A stretch of DNA of 64,000 bases from Saccharopolyspora rhizosphaerae (lineage in GTDB: Bacteria > Actinomycetota > Actinomycetes > Mycobacteriales > Pseudonocardiaceae), in the NCBI RefSeq assembly GCF_003931915.1, contig NZ_RSAA01000014.1:62001-126000 (forward strand). Reading direction: 5' to 3'. Position 1 is the first letter of the stretch. Every line of letters begins with the position of its first letter. The translations under genes were made by a program, and so were the position numbers. Shown in pieces: positions 1 through 9,599 of the stretch. Under the pieces are notes generated by a model, which was not told where the DNA came from, made no database searches, and saw nothing but the letters and a program-made list of their open reading frames with translations.

Positions 1-354
1 GCCCCGCATCCGCCACAGCACGGCAGCGGTGAGCACACCGGCTGCGAAGGCCAGCAGCGCGAAGATCGCGATGCCGTCGAACTCGTGGTAGCTCTCCACC
101 AGCAGCGGGGTCACCGAGCCGCCCGGGCGCAGCACGCTCTCCTGCGGCGGCGCCAACCGCGACCACAACCACCCCACCGGCAACCCCAGCAACGCGATCA
201 GCGACACCGCGCTGACCGCAGGCAGCAGGTCGGCCTTGACGACGACCTTCGGCGTGGGCGGGGCGAGGACCGGGAGCAGCGCCGCGTCCTCGGGCTCGAT
301 CCGCTCGGGGAGGGCACGCGTCGTGCCCGCGTCGTCCACAGAGCTGTCGGACAC
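1..354 (-). CDS. Small membrane protein, DUF2567-like (3' end outside window)
   Basis: The first 118 codons of a minus-strand gene that runs off the left edge. It starts with GTG at 354, preceded by a strong GAGGAGG ribosome site. The N-terminus is acidic and soluble (about 45 residues). A hydrophobic segment follows (LLPAVSAVSLIALLGLPVGW, about 45-65), then a polar loop, then a second hydrophobic segment (IAIFALLAFAAGVLTAAVLW, about 95-115). This layout resembles actinobacterial DUF2567 membrane proteins. The family assignment is from memory of the pattern and no function is known. It is divergent from the aftA-like gene, with a shared 166-bp upstream region. Confidence 0.55.
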   Translation of the reverse strand, partial: MSDSSVDDAGTTRALPERIEPEDAALLPVLAPPTPKVVVKADLLPAVSAVSLIALLGLPVGWLWSRLAPPQESVLRPGGSVTPLLVESYHEFDGIAIFALLAFAAGVLTAAVLWRMRG

Positions 355-520
355 CCGCCGACCTCCTCCTCGCGTCCGCCGCCACCGGTTCGGCTTGCGA
401 AATCTTCCGGCCACCATAGCGTTTCCCCGCACGTGTCCCCGTCACCCGATGGCTGAGCACGGCCCGTGCTCAACTATTCTGCGCGAGCCCTCATGTCGGC
501 TACGCCGAAGGACGAGTGAA

Positions 521-2518
521 GTGGTGGGAATCCTGCCGTCTCCCCAGGTGACCGGACCGAGCCCGATCGACGAGCCCAGGCAGGCCTCGGTTGTCCGGCT
601 CCCGTTGCGCACCACCGTAGCCGAACTGATCGGTGGTTCCGCGGTCGCCGTGCTGGTGAGCATGGTGCTGCAGTTCGCCGCCACGCGGCTCAGCATCAGC
701 GAACCCAGCAACGCGCCCGAGGCGCTGACGATGCTCAGCAGCACCCTCGTCCTCGCAGTGCTGTTCGTGGTGCTGGCCTTCGGGTACCGCGCGACGCGCC
801 TCGGCCGCTGGGGCAAGGTCGTCGCGACCTGGGTGGCGCTGAGCGCGTTCACCACCTTGCTGCTGGCGATCCCGCTGCAGTCGACGCGCTTCTACTACGG
901 CGGGTCCTCCACCGACAACGGCTTCCGCCTGCAGCTGATGACGCGGATGGCCTCCACGCTCGGCCTGGCCGACATGAACTACGCCGACACCGCGCCCTAC
1001 TACCCCAGCGGCTGGTTCTGGCTCGGCGGACGCTTCGCCAACCTGCTGGGCTGGGAGGGCTGGGCGGCCTACAAGCCCTACGCCCTGTGCTGGGTCGCGG
1101 TGACCACGGTCGTGGCCTTCACGTTGTGGAGCGTGGTGCTGCGCCGCCGGCTGGCCGTGCTGGCCGCGGTCGTCACGACCCTGTCGGGCATGCTGCACGG
1201 CATCGTGGAGCCCTACGCGTGGCCGTCAGCGGCGTGGATGGCGCCGGTGGCGGTGCTGACCTGGCGCGCGCTGCGGCTGGACGACGGCGCACCGCGCTGG
1301 ACGCTGGTCTGCATCGGCGGCTACGTCGGGTTCGCGGCGATCACCTACACGCTGCACTTCGGCTTCGCCGTCGCGCTGATCGTGCTGATGGCGCTGATCG
1401 TGGGCGTCGACCGGGTGCGCCGGGGTGACGCGATGGGCGCGGCGGTCAAGCGGCTGTTCCTGCGGCTGCTGCCGATCGGTCTGGTCAGCCTGGTCATCTC
1501 GTTGCTCGTGTGGTTGCCCTACCTGGTGTCCACCCACTTCCTGCTGGACAACCCGCGCAGCGCCGCGCAGCACTACCTGCCCGAGGACGGGGCGCTGCTA
1601 CCGGTGCCGATGGCCGAGGCCTCCGCGTTCGGCGCGTTGTGCTTGGTGGGTTTCGCGTGGCTGCTGCTGCGCTGCCGCCACAGCGAGATCGCCGCCTCGA
1701 TGCTGGTGGTCGTGGTCGCGATCTACGGCTGGTTCGGCCTGTCGACGCTGGCCCTGCTGGCCAAGACGACGCTGCTGTCGTTCCGGCTCAACGTGGTGCT
1801 GGACCTGGTCCTGCCGATCGCTGGTGTGCTCGGCCTGGTGGAACTGTTCGGCTACCTGCGGCCGAAGATCGACCCGCGTTACGGGCTGCAGGCCACCGCC
1901 CTCGTCTGCGCGCTGGGCCTGGGCGGCGCGGTGGCCGTGAGCCAGACCGCGCTCACCGAGGAGCTGGGCGCCTACACCGAGCAGGCCTACAGCGACTACT
2001 ACCCGACCGGCGACAACGCCAAGGGAGGTCGAGACCCCGAGGAGGCGGGTTCCTGGCTCGACGACGAGATCCGCGCCGTCGACGCCCTCACCGGGCGCGA
2101 GCCCGATCAGAACGTGCTGCTGAGCACCGACTACAAGGTGATGTCGTTCCAACCCTACTGGGGCTTCCAGCAGGAGACCCCGCACTACGCCAACCCGCTG
2201 GCCGACTACGACGAGCGGGCCGCCGAGGTCGAGCGCTGGACGAAGGCCCGGACGAGCGACGAGCTGCTGGCGATGCTGCGGGACTCGAAATTCAAGAGCC
2301 CCACCGTGTTCGTGCTCACCAACCCGCGGAGCCCGCACTCCACCGCGGAGTTCCCGCCGGAGCACCAGGACGACCTCGCGGTGCAGCTCAAGGGCGACTC
2401 GTTCCCGCAGAACCCGAACGTCCGCGACTACTACGCCTACTTCGACCGCGAGCTGTTCGACTCCCCGGCGTTCGTGAAGCGCGAGGTCGGTCCGTACACG
2501 ATCATCGCGCTGCGCTGA
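521..2518 (+). CDS. aftA: Probable galactan 5-O-arabinofuranosyltransferase (AftA-like)
   Basis: A 665-residue polytopic membrane protein: about 11-13 hydrophobic helices occupy the first 480 residues, followed by a soluble C-terminal domain. This is the organisation of GT-C glycosyltransferases, and the length fits AftA (about 640 residues in mycobacteria). AftA adds the first arabinofuranose, from decaprenyl-phospho-arabinose, to the galactan of arabinogalactan on the outer side of the membrane. The C-terminal domain contains DNVLLSTDYKVM-like and DYYAYFDRELFD stretches and ends GPYTIIALR. The start is taken as GTG 521, with AAGGACGAG just upstream; the frame is open back to 236 but that part is low-complexity and lacks a ribosome site. 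Other GT-C arabinosyltransferases cannot be excluded. Confidence 0.7.
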   Translation: MVGILPSPQVTGPSPIDEPRQASVVRLPLRTTVAELIGGSAVAVLVSMVLQFAATRLSISEPSNAPEALTMLSSTLVLAVLFVVLAFGYRATRLGRWGKVVATWVALSAFTTLLLAIPLQSTRFYYGGSSTDNGFRLQLMTRMASTLGLADMNYADTAPYYPSGWFWLGGRFANLLGWEGWAAYKPYALCWVAVTTVVAFTLWSVVLRRRLAVLAAVVTTLSGMLHGIVEPYAWPSAAWMAPVAVLTWRALRLDDGAPRWTLVCIGGYVGFAAITYTLHFGFAVALIVLMALIVGVDRVRRGDAMGAAVKRLFLRLLPIGLVSLVISLLVWLPYLVSTHFLLDNPRSAAQHYLPEDGALLPVPMAEASAFGALCLVGFAWLLLRCRHSEIAASMLVVVVAIYGWFGLSTLALLAKTTLLSFRLNVVLDLVLPIAGVLGLVELFGYLRPKIDPRYGLQATALVCALGLGGAVAVSQTALTEELGAYTEQAYSDYYPTGDNAKGGRDPEEAGSWLDDEIRAVDALTGREPDQNVLLSTDYKVMSFQPYWGFQQETPHYANPLADYDERAAEVERWTKARTSDELLAMLRDSKFKSPTVFVLTNPRSPHSTAEFPPEHQDDLAVQLKGDSFPQNPNVRDYYAYFDRELFDSPAFVKREVGPYTIIALR

Positions 2519-2534
2519 TCAGCACGCGTCCGCC

Positions 2535-3773
2535 TCACGCTCGGGGTGTGAGGCGGACCGGCAGGGCCTGCAGCCCGTGGATCAGGCTGGAGTTCCGCCG
2601 CGACAAGTTCTCCGGAGCCGTGGCCAGCTGCAGGTCCGGGAAGTGGGCGAGCAGGCCGCGCAGCGCGATCTGCGCTTCCCTCCGCGCCAGCGGAGCGCCG
2701 AGGCAGAAGTGGACGCCGTGCCCGAAGGCCAGGTGCCCGTGGCTGTCCCGGGTGATGTCGAACGCCTCCGGCTCCGGGAACTTCTCCGGGTCGCGGTTGG
2801 CCGCGGCGAGCCCGGCCCAGACGAATTCGCCTGCGGGGATCACGGTGTCGCCGACCGTGATCGGCTCGGTGGTGAAGCGGAACGTGGCGTGCATGAGCGG
2901 ACCGTCGAAGCGCAGCATCTCCTCGACCGCGCCGTCCACCAGCTCCGGGTTCGCCCGCAGCGCGGCGAACTGGTCGGGATGGGTCAGCAGCGCCAGCACG
3001 CCGTTGCCGATCAGGTTCACCGTCGTCTCGTGCCCGGCCACCAGCAGCAGGAACACCATCGAGATCAACTCGGTCTCGCTGAGCCGGTCCTCGTCCTCGG
3101 ACACCTCGATCAACGCGGTCAGCAGGTCGTCGGCCGGGTGCTGCCGCTTGGCCGCCAGCAGCTCGGTGAGGTACTGCGCCATCTCCCTGGCCGCCTGCGC
3201 GGAGGCTTCACCGTCGATGTCGTCGAGCAACTGGTTGGTCCAGTGCCGGAAGTCGTCGCGGCGGCTCTCGTCGATCCCCAGCAGTTCGCAGATGACCCGG
3301 ATCGGCAGCGGGAAGGCGAAGGCGTCCAGGAAGTCCACCTCGGCCTCGCCGGCCATGGCGGTGAGCAGTTCGTCGCTGATCTGCTCGATGCGCGGGCGCA
3401 GCGCCTCGATCCGGCGCGCGGTGAAGGCCTGCACGACCAGCTTGCGCAGCCGGGTGTGGTCCGGCGGGTCCATGTTGAGCATGTGCATGTCGAACCCGGC
3501 GCCGGCGAACCTGCCGTCCTCGGAGTCCTGGCGCTCGGACTCGGAGGCGAACCGGTCCAAGATCAGCCGGAAGATGGCCTGCGCGTCTTTGCTCAGCCGG
3601 GGGTCGGTCAGCATCGCGCGAGCGTCGGAGTAGCGGGTGAGCACCCACACCGGCAGTCCGCTGTCGCTGATCAACCGGTGCACCGGCCCGGCCTCCCGAA
3701 GCTGCGCGTAGCGGGCGTGCAGGTCCTGGGCGAAGGCGCTGTCGAACGGGATCGCATCGGTGTGCGCGGTCAT
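2535..3773 (-). CDS. Cytochrome P450 (copy 1 of a tandem pair)
   Basis: A 412-residue soluble bacterial P450, close to the CYP107/CYP105 type in pattern. It shows the I-helix oxygen-binding motif AGHETT (246-251), the K-helix ExxR (E285, R288) and the haem loop FGHGVHFCLG with the thiolate ligand C357. It would hydroxylate a small molecule using external ferredoxin and reductase; neither is encoded nearby, nor is any biosynthetic cluster. Start ATG 3773 matches the start of the second copy and follows GGGGG. The open frame continues 500 bp upstream through repeats, but that extension is not credible protein. It is paralogous to the P450 at 4497-5711 and shares with it a 153-bp near-identical segment (2985-3137). 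Confidence 0.93.
   Translation of the reverse strand: MTAHTDAIPFDSAFAQDLHARYAQLREAGPVHRLISDSGLPVWVLTRYSDARAMLTDPRLSKDAQAIFRLILDRFASESERQDSEDGRFAGAGFDMHMLNMDPPDHTRLRKLVVQAFTARRIEALRPRIEQISDELLTAMAGEAEVDFLDAFAFPLPIRVICELLGIDESRRDDFRHWTNQLLDDIDGEASAQAAREMAQYLTELLAAKRQHPADDLLTALIEVSEDEDRLSETELISMVFLLLVAGHETTVNLIGNGVLALLTHPDQFAALRANPELVDGAVEEMLRFDGPLMHATFRFTTEPITVGDTVIPAGEFVWAGLAAANRDPEKFPEPEAFDITRDSHGHLAFGHGVHFCLGAPLARREAQIALRGLLAHFPDLQLATAPENLSRRNSSLIHGLQALPVRLTPRA
2985..3137. repeat. Near-identical tract shared with the second P450 gene
   Basis: This segment inside P450 copy 1 matches 4938-5090 in copy 2 with only two mismatches over 153 bp (at 3000 and 3117). It encodes the same 51 residues in both proteins, spanning the I-helix and its AGHETT motif. 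Immediately outside the tract the two genes differ at many synonymous positions. The sharp edges point to recent gene conversion or strong local selection. Confidence 0.85.
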
Positions 3774-3888
3774 GGAACCCCCATCCACGAGTCGTCGTCC
3801 CAGTAAACCGCAAGCGCACGACTCCGCGCCGGGGTGTGAGCTCTGCAGGTCTGCGGCTACCCCGCACCTCCAGCCGCACCCCCGCGCC

Positions 3889-4080
3889 GCGAAGCCACGA
3901 AGCTGCGAAGCCACGAAGCTGCGAAGCCGCGAAGCCGCGAAGCCACGTAGCTGCGAAGCCGCGAAGCTGCGAAGCCACGTAGCTGCGAAGCCGCGAAGCT
4001 GCGAAGCCGCGAAGCCGCGAAGCCACGTAGCTGCGAAGCCGCGAAGCTGCGAAGCCGCGAAGCCGCGAAGCCGCGCAACT
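3889..4080. repeat. 24-unit tandem octamer array, consensus RCGWAGCY
   Basis: Twenty-four consecutive 8-bp units without a single insertion or deletion. Most are GCGAAGCC or GCGAAGCT, with ACGAAGCT near the left end and ACGTAGCT at 3945, 3977 and 4025; the last unit (GCGCAACT) is decayed. The array lies 116 bp upstream of P450 copy 1. Eight is not a multiple of three and the DNA has no stops in several frames, so long open frames run through it in both directions; I regard these as non-coding. Function unknown. Confidence 0.9.
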
Positions 4081-4108
4081 GCGCGGGGACGTAGGTGCGA
4101 AGCCGCGT

Positions 4109-4176
4109 TCGAAGTTCTCGCGAAGTTCGACGCCCGAAGTTCCCCGTCGAATTTCGCGCGAAGTTCGACGGGGAAA
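4109..4176. repeat. Dispersed intergenic palindromic repeat (TTCGCGCGAA family)
   Basis: Contains alternating GAAGTTC/GAACTTC-type words around the palindrome TTCGCGCGAA (4153-4162) and the word AAGTTCTCGCGAAGTTCG. The 24 bases at 4109-4132 recur exactly at 41885-41908, almost 38 kb away, inside another gene-free region. It is a member of a dispersed non-coding repeat family of this genome. Confidence 0.75.
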
Positions 4177-4204
4177 CTGGGACGGCACCGCCGCGGGTGC
4201 CCCG

Positions 4205-4350
4205 ATGGCTTCGTGGCGAGGACTCCCGTTCGTGGCGAGTGCGTCGGTGTGCGGCGAGTGCGCCCGGACATGGCGGGAGCGCCGGTTCGTGGCGAGGGCC
4301 CTTTCTTGTGGCCAGCACGCCGGGACGCGGTGGCGCGTTCGTGGGAACGA
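4205..4350. repeat. Degenerate tandem repeat with TTCGTGGCGAG core
   Basis: Several imperfect copies of TTCGTGGCGAG (at about 4208, 4229 and 4285, with decayed forms at about 4250, 4306 and 4335) spaced roughly 21 bp or its multiples. The core resembles the GCGGCTTCGTGGCG word of the repeats at 10584-10680 and 11236-11330. The rest of the gap to 4496 has no gene, and I see no clear promoter or terminator in it. Confidence 0.55.
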
Positions 4351-4496
4351 GATGGGACGAGGGCCGCGGAGCGGCCTCTCGCTGCCGAGGACGGTCGCGA
4401 TCGAGTTCGTCCGGGGACCTTTGAAGTGGTCTTCTCCCCTTCCGGGAAACGTCCGCCACCTCCGCCGCACGCGACGGTCGCCGCAGGCCTTCGGCC

Positions 4497-5711
4497 TTAC
4501 CCGAGGTGCACCGGGAGGCGCTGCAGTCCGTGGATGAGGGTGGAGAAGCGCCACTCGACGTCGTCGAGCTCGGCAGCCCCGCGCAGGCCGGGGAAGCGCT
4601 CGGCGAGCTGGCGCAGCGCGATCTGGGCCTCCATGCGGGCCAGCTGGGCGCCCAGGCAGAAGTGGATGCCGTGCCCGAACGCCAGGTGCCCGTGGCTGTC
4701 CCGGGTGATGTCGAAGGCGTCCGGCTCCGGGAACTTCTCCGGGTCGTGGTTGGCCGAGGCCAGCCCGACCCACACGATCTCTCCCGCGGGGATCTCCACA
4801 CCGCCGAAGGTCACGGCTGCGGTGGTGTGCCGGAAGGTCCCGTGCATCACCGGACCGTCGAAGCGCAGGGCCTCTTCCACCGCGCCCGTCACGCGGTCGG
4901 GGTCCTCGACCAGCGCCGCCCACTGCTCGGGGTTGCGCAGCAGCGCCAGCACTCCGTTGCCGATCAGGTTCACCGTCGTCTCGTGCCCGGCCACCAGCAG
5001 CAGGAACACCATCGAGATCAACTCGGTCTCGCTGAGCCGGTCCTCGTCCTCGGACACCTCGATCAACGCCGTCAGCAGGTCGTCGGCCGGTTGCTGCCGC
5101 TTGGCGGCGGTGAGTTCGGCCAGGTAGGCAGCCATCGCGGCAGCCGCTGCGGCCTTCGCCTCCTCGTCGGAGGCGTCGAGCAGGGTGTTGGTCCAGTGCC
5201 GGAAGTCGTCGCGGCGGCTCTCGTCGACGCCCAGCAGTTCGCAGATCACCCGGATCGGCAGCGGGAAGGCCAGCACGTCCAGCAGGTCGACCTCACCGGA
5301 GGTGTCCGCGCCGTCGAGCAGCTCGGCGGTGATCTCCTCCACGCGCGGCCGCAGCGCCTCGACCCGGCGGGTGGTGAAGGCCTTGACCACGAGCTTCCGC
5401 AACCGGGTGTGGTCGGGCGGGTCGAGGTTGAGCATCTGCTCGCTGAGGTCGTCGTTGAAGGGACTTCCGGCGGCACCGGCTTTGGTGCTGACCACCTCGC
5501 GGGTCCGCCGGAAGTCCTTGGCGAGGCGCGGGTCGGCCAGCGCGGCCCGGGCGTCGTCGTAGCGCGTGATCACCCACACCGGCAGTCCGTACGGGGTGAT
5601 CATGCGCTGGACCGGTGTGGCGGAACGGATCTCGCCGTACCGGTCGTGGAGGTGGGAGACGAACTCGCTGTCGAAGGTGACCGCGTCGGTGCGCGCCTCG
5701 GTGGTGGACAT
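4497..5711 (-). CDS. Cytochrome P450 (copy 2 of a tandem pair)
   Basis: A 404-residue P450 with AGHETT (241-246), ExxR (E280, R283) and the haem loop FGHGIHFCLG, ligand C352. Start ATG 5711 is preceded by GAAGGGA. It is clearly paralogous to copy 1 downstream (conserved LNxDPPDHTRLRKLVV and FPLPIRVICELLG blocks). The substrate-recognition region near residues 60-90 (FRRTREVVSTKAGAAGS here) is quite different, so the two probably accept different substrates. A 723-bp repeat-filled gap separates the two genes, so co-transcription is uncertain. No redox partner is encoded nearby. Confidence 0.93.
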   Translation of the reverse strand: MSTTEARTDAVTFDSEFVSHLHDRYGEIRSATPVQRMITPYGLPVWVITRYDDARAALADPRLAKDFRRTREVVSTKAGAAGSPFNDDLSEQMLNLDPPDHTRLRKLVVKAFTTRRVEALRPRVEEITAELLDGADTSGEVDLLDVLAFPLPIRVICELLGVDESRRDDFRHWTNTLLDASDEEAKAAAAAAMAAYLAELTAAKRQQPADDLLTALIEVSEDEDRLSETELISMVFLLLVAGHETTVNLIGNGVLALLRNPEQWAALVEDPDRVTGAVEEALRFDGPVMHGTFRHTTAAVTFGGVEIPAGEIVWVGLASANHDPEKFPEPDAFDITRDSHGHLAFGHGIHFCLGAQLARMEAQIALRQLAERFPGLRGAAELDDVEWRFSTLIHGLQRLPVHLG

Positions 5712-5815
5712 GGAGTTCCCTTCGGGTAGGCGGGAAGACCCTCGAAGCCAGTGAACTCCGCTCCGCACGGCTTGTCACACAGGACCGAAGGAACGTCCCG
5801 CCACGAACCCGACGA

Positions 5816-8800
5816 TCAGGACATCTCGAAGCAGCCCGCGCCGAGCAGACCTTTGAGCTCGCCCTGGAGCCCGTTCTCCGTCGAGACGAAGAAGTCGCTG
5901 GACAGCGCCAGCCGCGTGGTGCCGCGCGGGCTCTGCAGCTTCAGGTGCACCGGTGTCGTCCCGGAGTGCGCCCGCAACGTCCGCTTGAGCTCGGTGACCA
6001 GCGACTGGTCGACCCTGCCCACCGGCACCTTGATCACGAACGCCGGGTTGGTGCCCACGTCGGTCTCGGCCGCCGAGATGTCCACCGGGACCGCGTCCGA
6101 GGCGAACACGCTGATCGTGCCCTCCCGCTCGTTGATCCGGCCCTTGACCGCCAGCGCGGTGTCCTCCACCAGGCAGTCGGCGAACAGCTCGTAGGACTTC
6201 GGGAAGAACAGCACCTCGACGCTGGCGTCCAGGTCCTCCAGCGTCACGATCGCCCACGGGTGGCCGTTCTTGTTGATGCGGCGCTGGATCCCCGAGATCA
6301 TCCCGGCGATCTTGATCTGGTCCTTGCCGTTCCCGGTCTCGCGCTCACCGCCGACGAGTTCGGCGATGCTGCTGTCCTGGTAGGGCGCCAGCAGCAGCTG
6401 CGCACCGTCGAGCGGGTGCGCGGAGACGTACAGGCCCAGCATCTCCCGCTCGTAGGCGAGCAGCTGCTTGCGCGGCCACTCCTCGTCGGTGAACTGCAGG
6501 TGCGCCAGCGGAGACGACTCGGCCGTGCCGGTGTCGTCCTCCGCGCCGAACAGGTCGAACTGGCCCATCGCCTGCTGCCGCTTGAGCCCGATCACCGCGT
6601 CCACCGCGGCCTCGTGGTGCTGGGCCAACGACATCCGGGTGTGGCCGAGCGAGTCGAAAGCGCCTGCTTTGATCAGCGATTCGATGACCCGCTTGTTGCA
6701 GGCCAGGATCTCCGCCTTGTCCAGGAAGTCGGTGAACGAGGTGTAGCGGCCCGTCTCCTCGCGGGTCTTGACGATCGAACCCACCACGTTCGACCCGACG
6801 TTGCGGATGGCGCTCATGCCGAAGCGGATGTCGCCGTCGACCGCGGCGAAGGTGTCCTTGGAGTCGTTGACGTCCGGAGACAGCACCCGCACGCCCATCC
6901 GGCGGCACTCCGCCAGGTAGACGGCCATCTTGTCCTTGTTGTCGCCGTTGGAGGTCAGCAGCGCGGCCATGTACTCGGCCGGGTAGTTGGCCTTGAGGTA
7001 GGCCGTCCAGTACGCCACGAGGGCGTACCCGGCCGCGTGCGACTTGTTGAACGCGTAACCGGCGAACGGCAGGACCGTCGCCCACAACGTGTCGATCGCC
7101 TCGTCGGAGAAGCCCTGGTCGCGCATGCCGGCCTGGAAGCCCTCGAACTCCTGGTCCAGGACTTCCTTCTTCTTCTTGCCCATCGCGCGGCGCAGCATGT
7201 CCGCTCGACCGAGGCTGTACCCGGCGACCCGCTGCGCGATCGCCATGATCTGCTCCTGGTAGACGATCAGCCCGTAGGTCTCGGCCAGGATGTCCTTGAG
7301 CGGCTCGTCGAGCTCGGGGTGGATCGGTTCGACCGGCTTCTTGCCGTTCTTGCGGTCGGCGTAGTCCAGGTGCGCGTTGACCTCCATCGGGCCCGGCCGG
7401 TACAGCGCGTTCGCCGCCACCACGTCGCCGAACTCGGTGGGGTGCATGCGCTTGAGCAGTTCCCGCATGCCGCCACCTTCGAGCTGGAACACGCCCAGGC
7501 TCTCGCCCCGCGCCAACATCTCGTAGGTCTTGGCGTCGTCCAGCGCGAGGTGGGAGAGGTCGATCTCGCGGCCGTGGTTCTCCTCCACCATCTCCAGCGC
7601 GTCACCGAGGATGGTCAGGTTCGACAGCCCCAGGAAGTCCATCTTGAGCAGGCCGATGGCCTCGCACGACGGGTAGTCCCAGCCCGTGATGATCGAACCG
7701 TCCTCACGCGCCCACAGCGGCACCGTGCCCATCAGCGGCTGCGAGGACAGGATCACCGCGCACGCGTGCACGCCGGCGTTGCGGATCAGACCCTCCAGCC
7801 CGCGCGCGGTCTCGAAGATCTGCGACACCGACGGGTCGGTCTCGATCAGCGAGCGGACCTCGGCGGCCTCGGTGTAGCGCTCGTGCTGCGGGTCGACGAT
7901 GCCCGACAGCGGGATGTCCTTGGCCGCGATCGGCGGCGGCAGCGCCTTCGAGATCCGGTCGGCGATCGCGAACCCTGGCTGGCCGTGGTGCACGCGCGCA
8001 GCGTCCTTGATCGCCGCCTTCGTCTTGATCTTGCCGAAGGTGATGACCTGGGCGACCTTGTCCCGCCCGTACTTGTTGATCGCGTACTGCAGGACCTCGT
8101 CGCGACGCCGGTCGTCGAAGTCGAGGTCGATGTCGGGCGGGGAGTCGCGTTCCGGGTTCAGGAACCGCTCGAAGATCAGGCCGTGCTCCAGCGGGTCCAG
8201 GTTGGTGATGTGCAGGATGTAGGCCAGCAGCGATCCCGCGGCCGAACCACGCCCGGGTCCGACGTGGATGCCCTGCGACTTCGCCCACCGGGTCAGGTCG
8301 CCGACCACGAGGAAGTACGCGCAGTAGCCCTTGGTGTCGAGGACGTCGAGCTCGGTCTTGATCCGCTCCAGGCACTCCTGGCTGGGGCCGTCCGGGTAGC
8401 GGGTCGGCAGGTACTGCTCGACCTCGGCCTCCAGCAGCTCCCGCTCGGACTTGCCGCTGCCGTCGGTCACGCGCGGCATCCGGTCCTGGAAGGACCAGAC
8501 GTCCTCGTAGGACTCCACCATCTCGGCCACCCGCAACGTGTTGTCCGCCGCGCCCGGGACCTCCCTGTCCCAGTACTCCCGCATCTCCTCGGCCGACTTG
8601 AGGTAGTAGCCGTCGCCGTCGAACTTGAACCGGCTGTCGTCGGAGAGCGTCTTGCCCGACTGCACGCACAGCAGCGCGCCGTGCGATCCGGCCTGGTCGA
8701 CGGTCACGTAGTGGCTGTCGTTGGTGGCCAGCGGCGGGAGGCCGAGCTTCTTCGAGATCTCCAGCAGGCCTTCGCGGACCGACCGCTCGATCGGCAGCCC

Positions 8801-9400
8801 GTGGTCCATCAGCTCCAGGAAGAAGTTCTCCTCGCCGAAGATCTCCTGGTACTCCGCCGCAGCCTGCAACGCCTTGTCGAACTGCCGCAGCCGCAGCCGC
8901 GTCTGCACCTCACCGGACGGGCACCCGGTGGTCGCGATGATGCCCTCGGCGTGCTCGCTGATCAGCTCCTTGTCCATCCGCGGCTTGCGGTACTGGCCCT
9001 CGAAGCTGGCCAGGCTGGACAGCGTGAACAGGTTGCGCAGACCGGTGGCGTTGCGGGCGAACATCGTCATGTGCGTGTAGGCACCGGCACCGGAGACGTC
9101 ACCGCCCTCACCGAACTCGTCGGTGCCCCGCTGCTTGGCCTCACCCCAGAAGACGGGTTTCTTGTGGAACCGGTTCTCCGGCGCCACGTACGCCTCGATG
9201 CCGATGATCGGCTTGATACCGGTCTTCTTCGCCTGCTGGTAGAACTCGTCCGCGCCGAACATGTTGCCGTGGTCGGTCATCGCGACCGCCGGCATCTCGA
9301 GCCGCTGCGCCTCGGCGAACAGCGCCCCGACCTTCGCCGCACCGTCGAGCATCGAGTACTCGGTGTGCACGTGGAGATGGACGAAGGGGTCGACAGGCAC
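5816..9400 (-). CDS. dnaE: DNA polymerase III alpha subunit, replicative
   Basis: A 1194-residue replicative polymerase with the usual DnaE1 layout. An N-terminal PHP domain ([13 protein letters not shown] from residue 9) is followed by a palm domain with [14 protein letters not shown] (381-394) and the catalytic aspartates in PDIDLDFDD (422-430). Then come the thumb/fingers ([20 protein letters not shown]) and an OB-fold near the C-terminus ([20 protein letters not shown]). It copies the chromosome with the beta clamp and clamp loader. Start GTG 9400 follows AAGGAGG at good spacing; the open frame extends further upstream but without a ribosome site. The length is typical of actinobacterial DnaE1 and too long for DnaE2. 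Confidence 0.97.
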   Translation of the reverse strand: MPVDPFVHLHVHTEYSMLDGAAKVGALFAEAQRLEMPAVAMTDHGNMFGADEFYQQAKKTGIKPIIGIEAYVAPENRFHKKPVFWGEAKQRGTDEFGEGGDVSGAGAYTHMTMFARNATGLRNLFTLSSLASFEGQYRKPRMDKELISEHAEGIIATTGCPSGEVQTRLRLRQFDKALQAAAEYQEIFGEENFFLELMDHGLPIERSVREGLLEISKKLGLPPLATNDSHYVTVDQAGSHGALLCVQSGKTLSDDSRFKFDGDGYYLKSAEEMREYWDREVPGAADNTLRVAEMVESYEDVWSFQDRMPRVTDGSGKSERELLEAEVEQYLPTRYPDGPSQECLERIKTELDVLDTKGYCAYFLVVGDLTRWAKSQGIHVGPGRGSAAGSLLAYILHITNLDPLEHGLIFERFLNPERDSPPDIDLDFDDRRRDEVLQYAINKYGRDKVAQVITFGKIKTKAAIKDAARVHHGQPGFAIADRISKALPPPIAAKDIPLSGIVDPQHERYTEAAEVRSLIETDPSVSQIFETARGLEGLIRNAGVHACAVILSSQPLMGTVPLWAREDGSIITGWDYPSCEAIGLLKMDFLGLSNLTILGDALEMVEENHGREIDLSHLALDDAKTYEMLARGESLGVFQLEGGGMRELLKRMHPTEFGDVVAANALYRPGPMEVNAHLDYADRKNGKKPVEPIHPELDEPLKDILAETYGLIVYQEQIMAIAQRVAGYSLGRADMLRRAMGKKKKEVLDQEFEGFQAGMRDQGFSDEAIDTLWATVLPFAGYAFNKSHAAGYALVAYWTAYLKANYPAEYMAALLTSNGDNKDKMAVYLAECRRMGVRVLSPDVNDSKDTFAAVDGDIRFGMSAIRNVGSNVVGSIVKTREETGRYTSFTDFLDKAEILACNKRVIESLIKAGAFDSLGHTRMSLAQHHEAAVDAVIGLKRQQAMGQFDLFGAEDDTGTAESSPLAHLQFTDEEWPRKQLLAYEREMLGLYVSAHPLDGAQLLLAPYQDSSIAELVGGERETGNGKDQIKIAGMISGIQRRINKNGHPWAIVTLEDLDASVEVLFFPKSYELFADCLVEDTALAVKGRINEREGTISVFASDAVPVDISAAETDVGTNPAFVIKVPVGRVDQSLVTELKRTLRAHSGTTPVHLKLQSPRGTTRLALSSDFFVSTENGLQGELKGLLGAGCFEMS

Positions 9401-9599
9401 GGGTGAAGTCCTCCTTCGCGGGCGGGTCCACTGAGGTGCCAGATTAACTCCGGGCACCGACGAGACCGGCCATTCACCCAGGCGTTGCTCGTGGTTCCAC
9501 GGGCCCGGCGTGTCGGAGATCATGCGCTGGTCGTCGGGGGTCTCGCCGAACTCGTGCCTCGCACCCACGCGCCCGCGGGAGCGGGTAGCGTGGCACGAC

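Noticed and set aside
236-520. N-terminal extension of the aftA frame back to 236
   Set aside because: Overlaps the start of the divergent DUF2567-like gene, has low-complexity sequence and no ribosome site; GTG 521 has one.
3889-4080. CRISPR array
   Set aside because: Eight-bp contiguous units with no spacers and no cas genes.
3774-4271. Long open frames on both strands through the octamer array, one joined in frame to P450 copy 1
   Set aside because: The translation is a repetitive LRGFAAS-type string caused by the 8-bp repeat; the P450 start is fixed by its paralogue.
2535-5711. Secondary-metabolite gene cluster around the P450 pair
   Set aside because: No PKS, NRPS, terpene or tailoring neighbours; flanked by aftA and dnaE.
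5945-9406. Very long plus-strand open frame opposite dnaE
   Set aside because: Antisense shadow of dnaE in GC-rich DNA; Arg/Val/Leu/His-rich translation with no domain.
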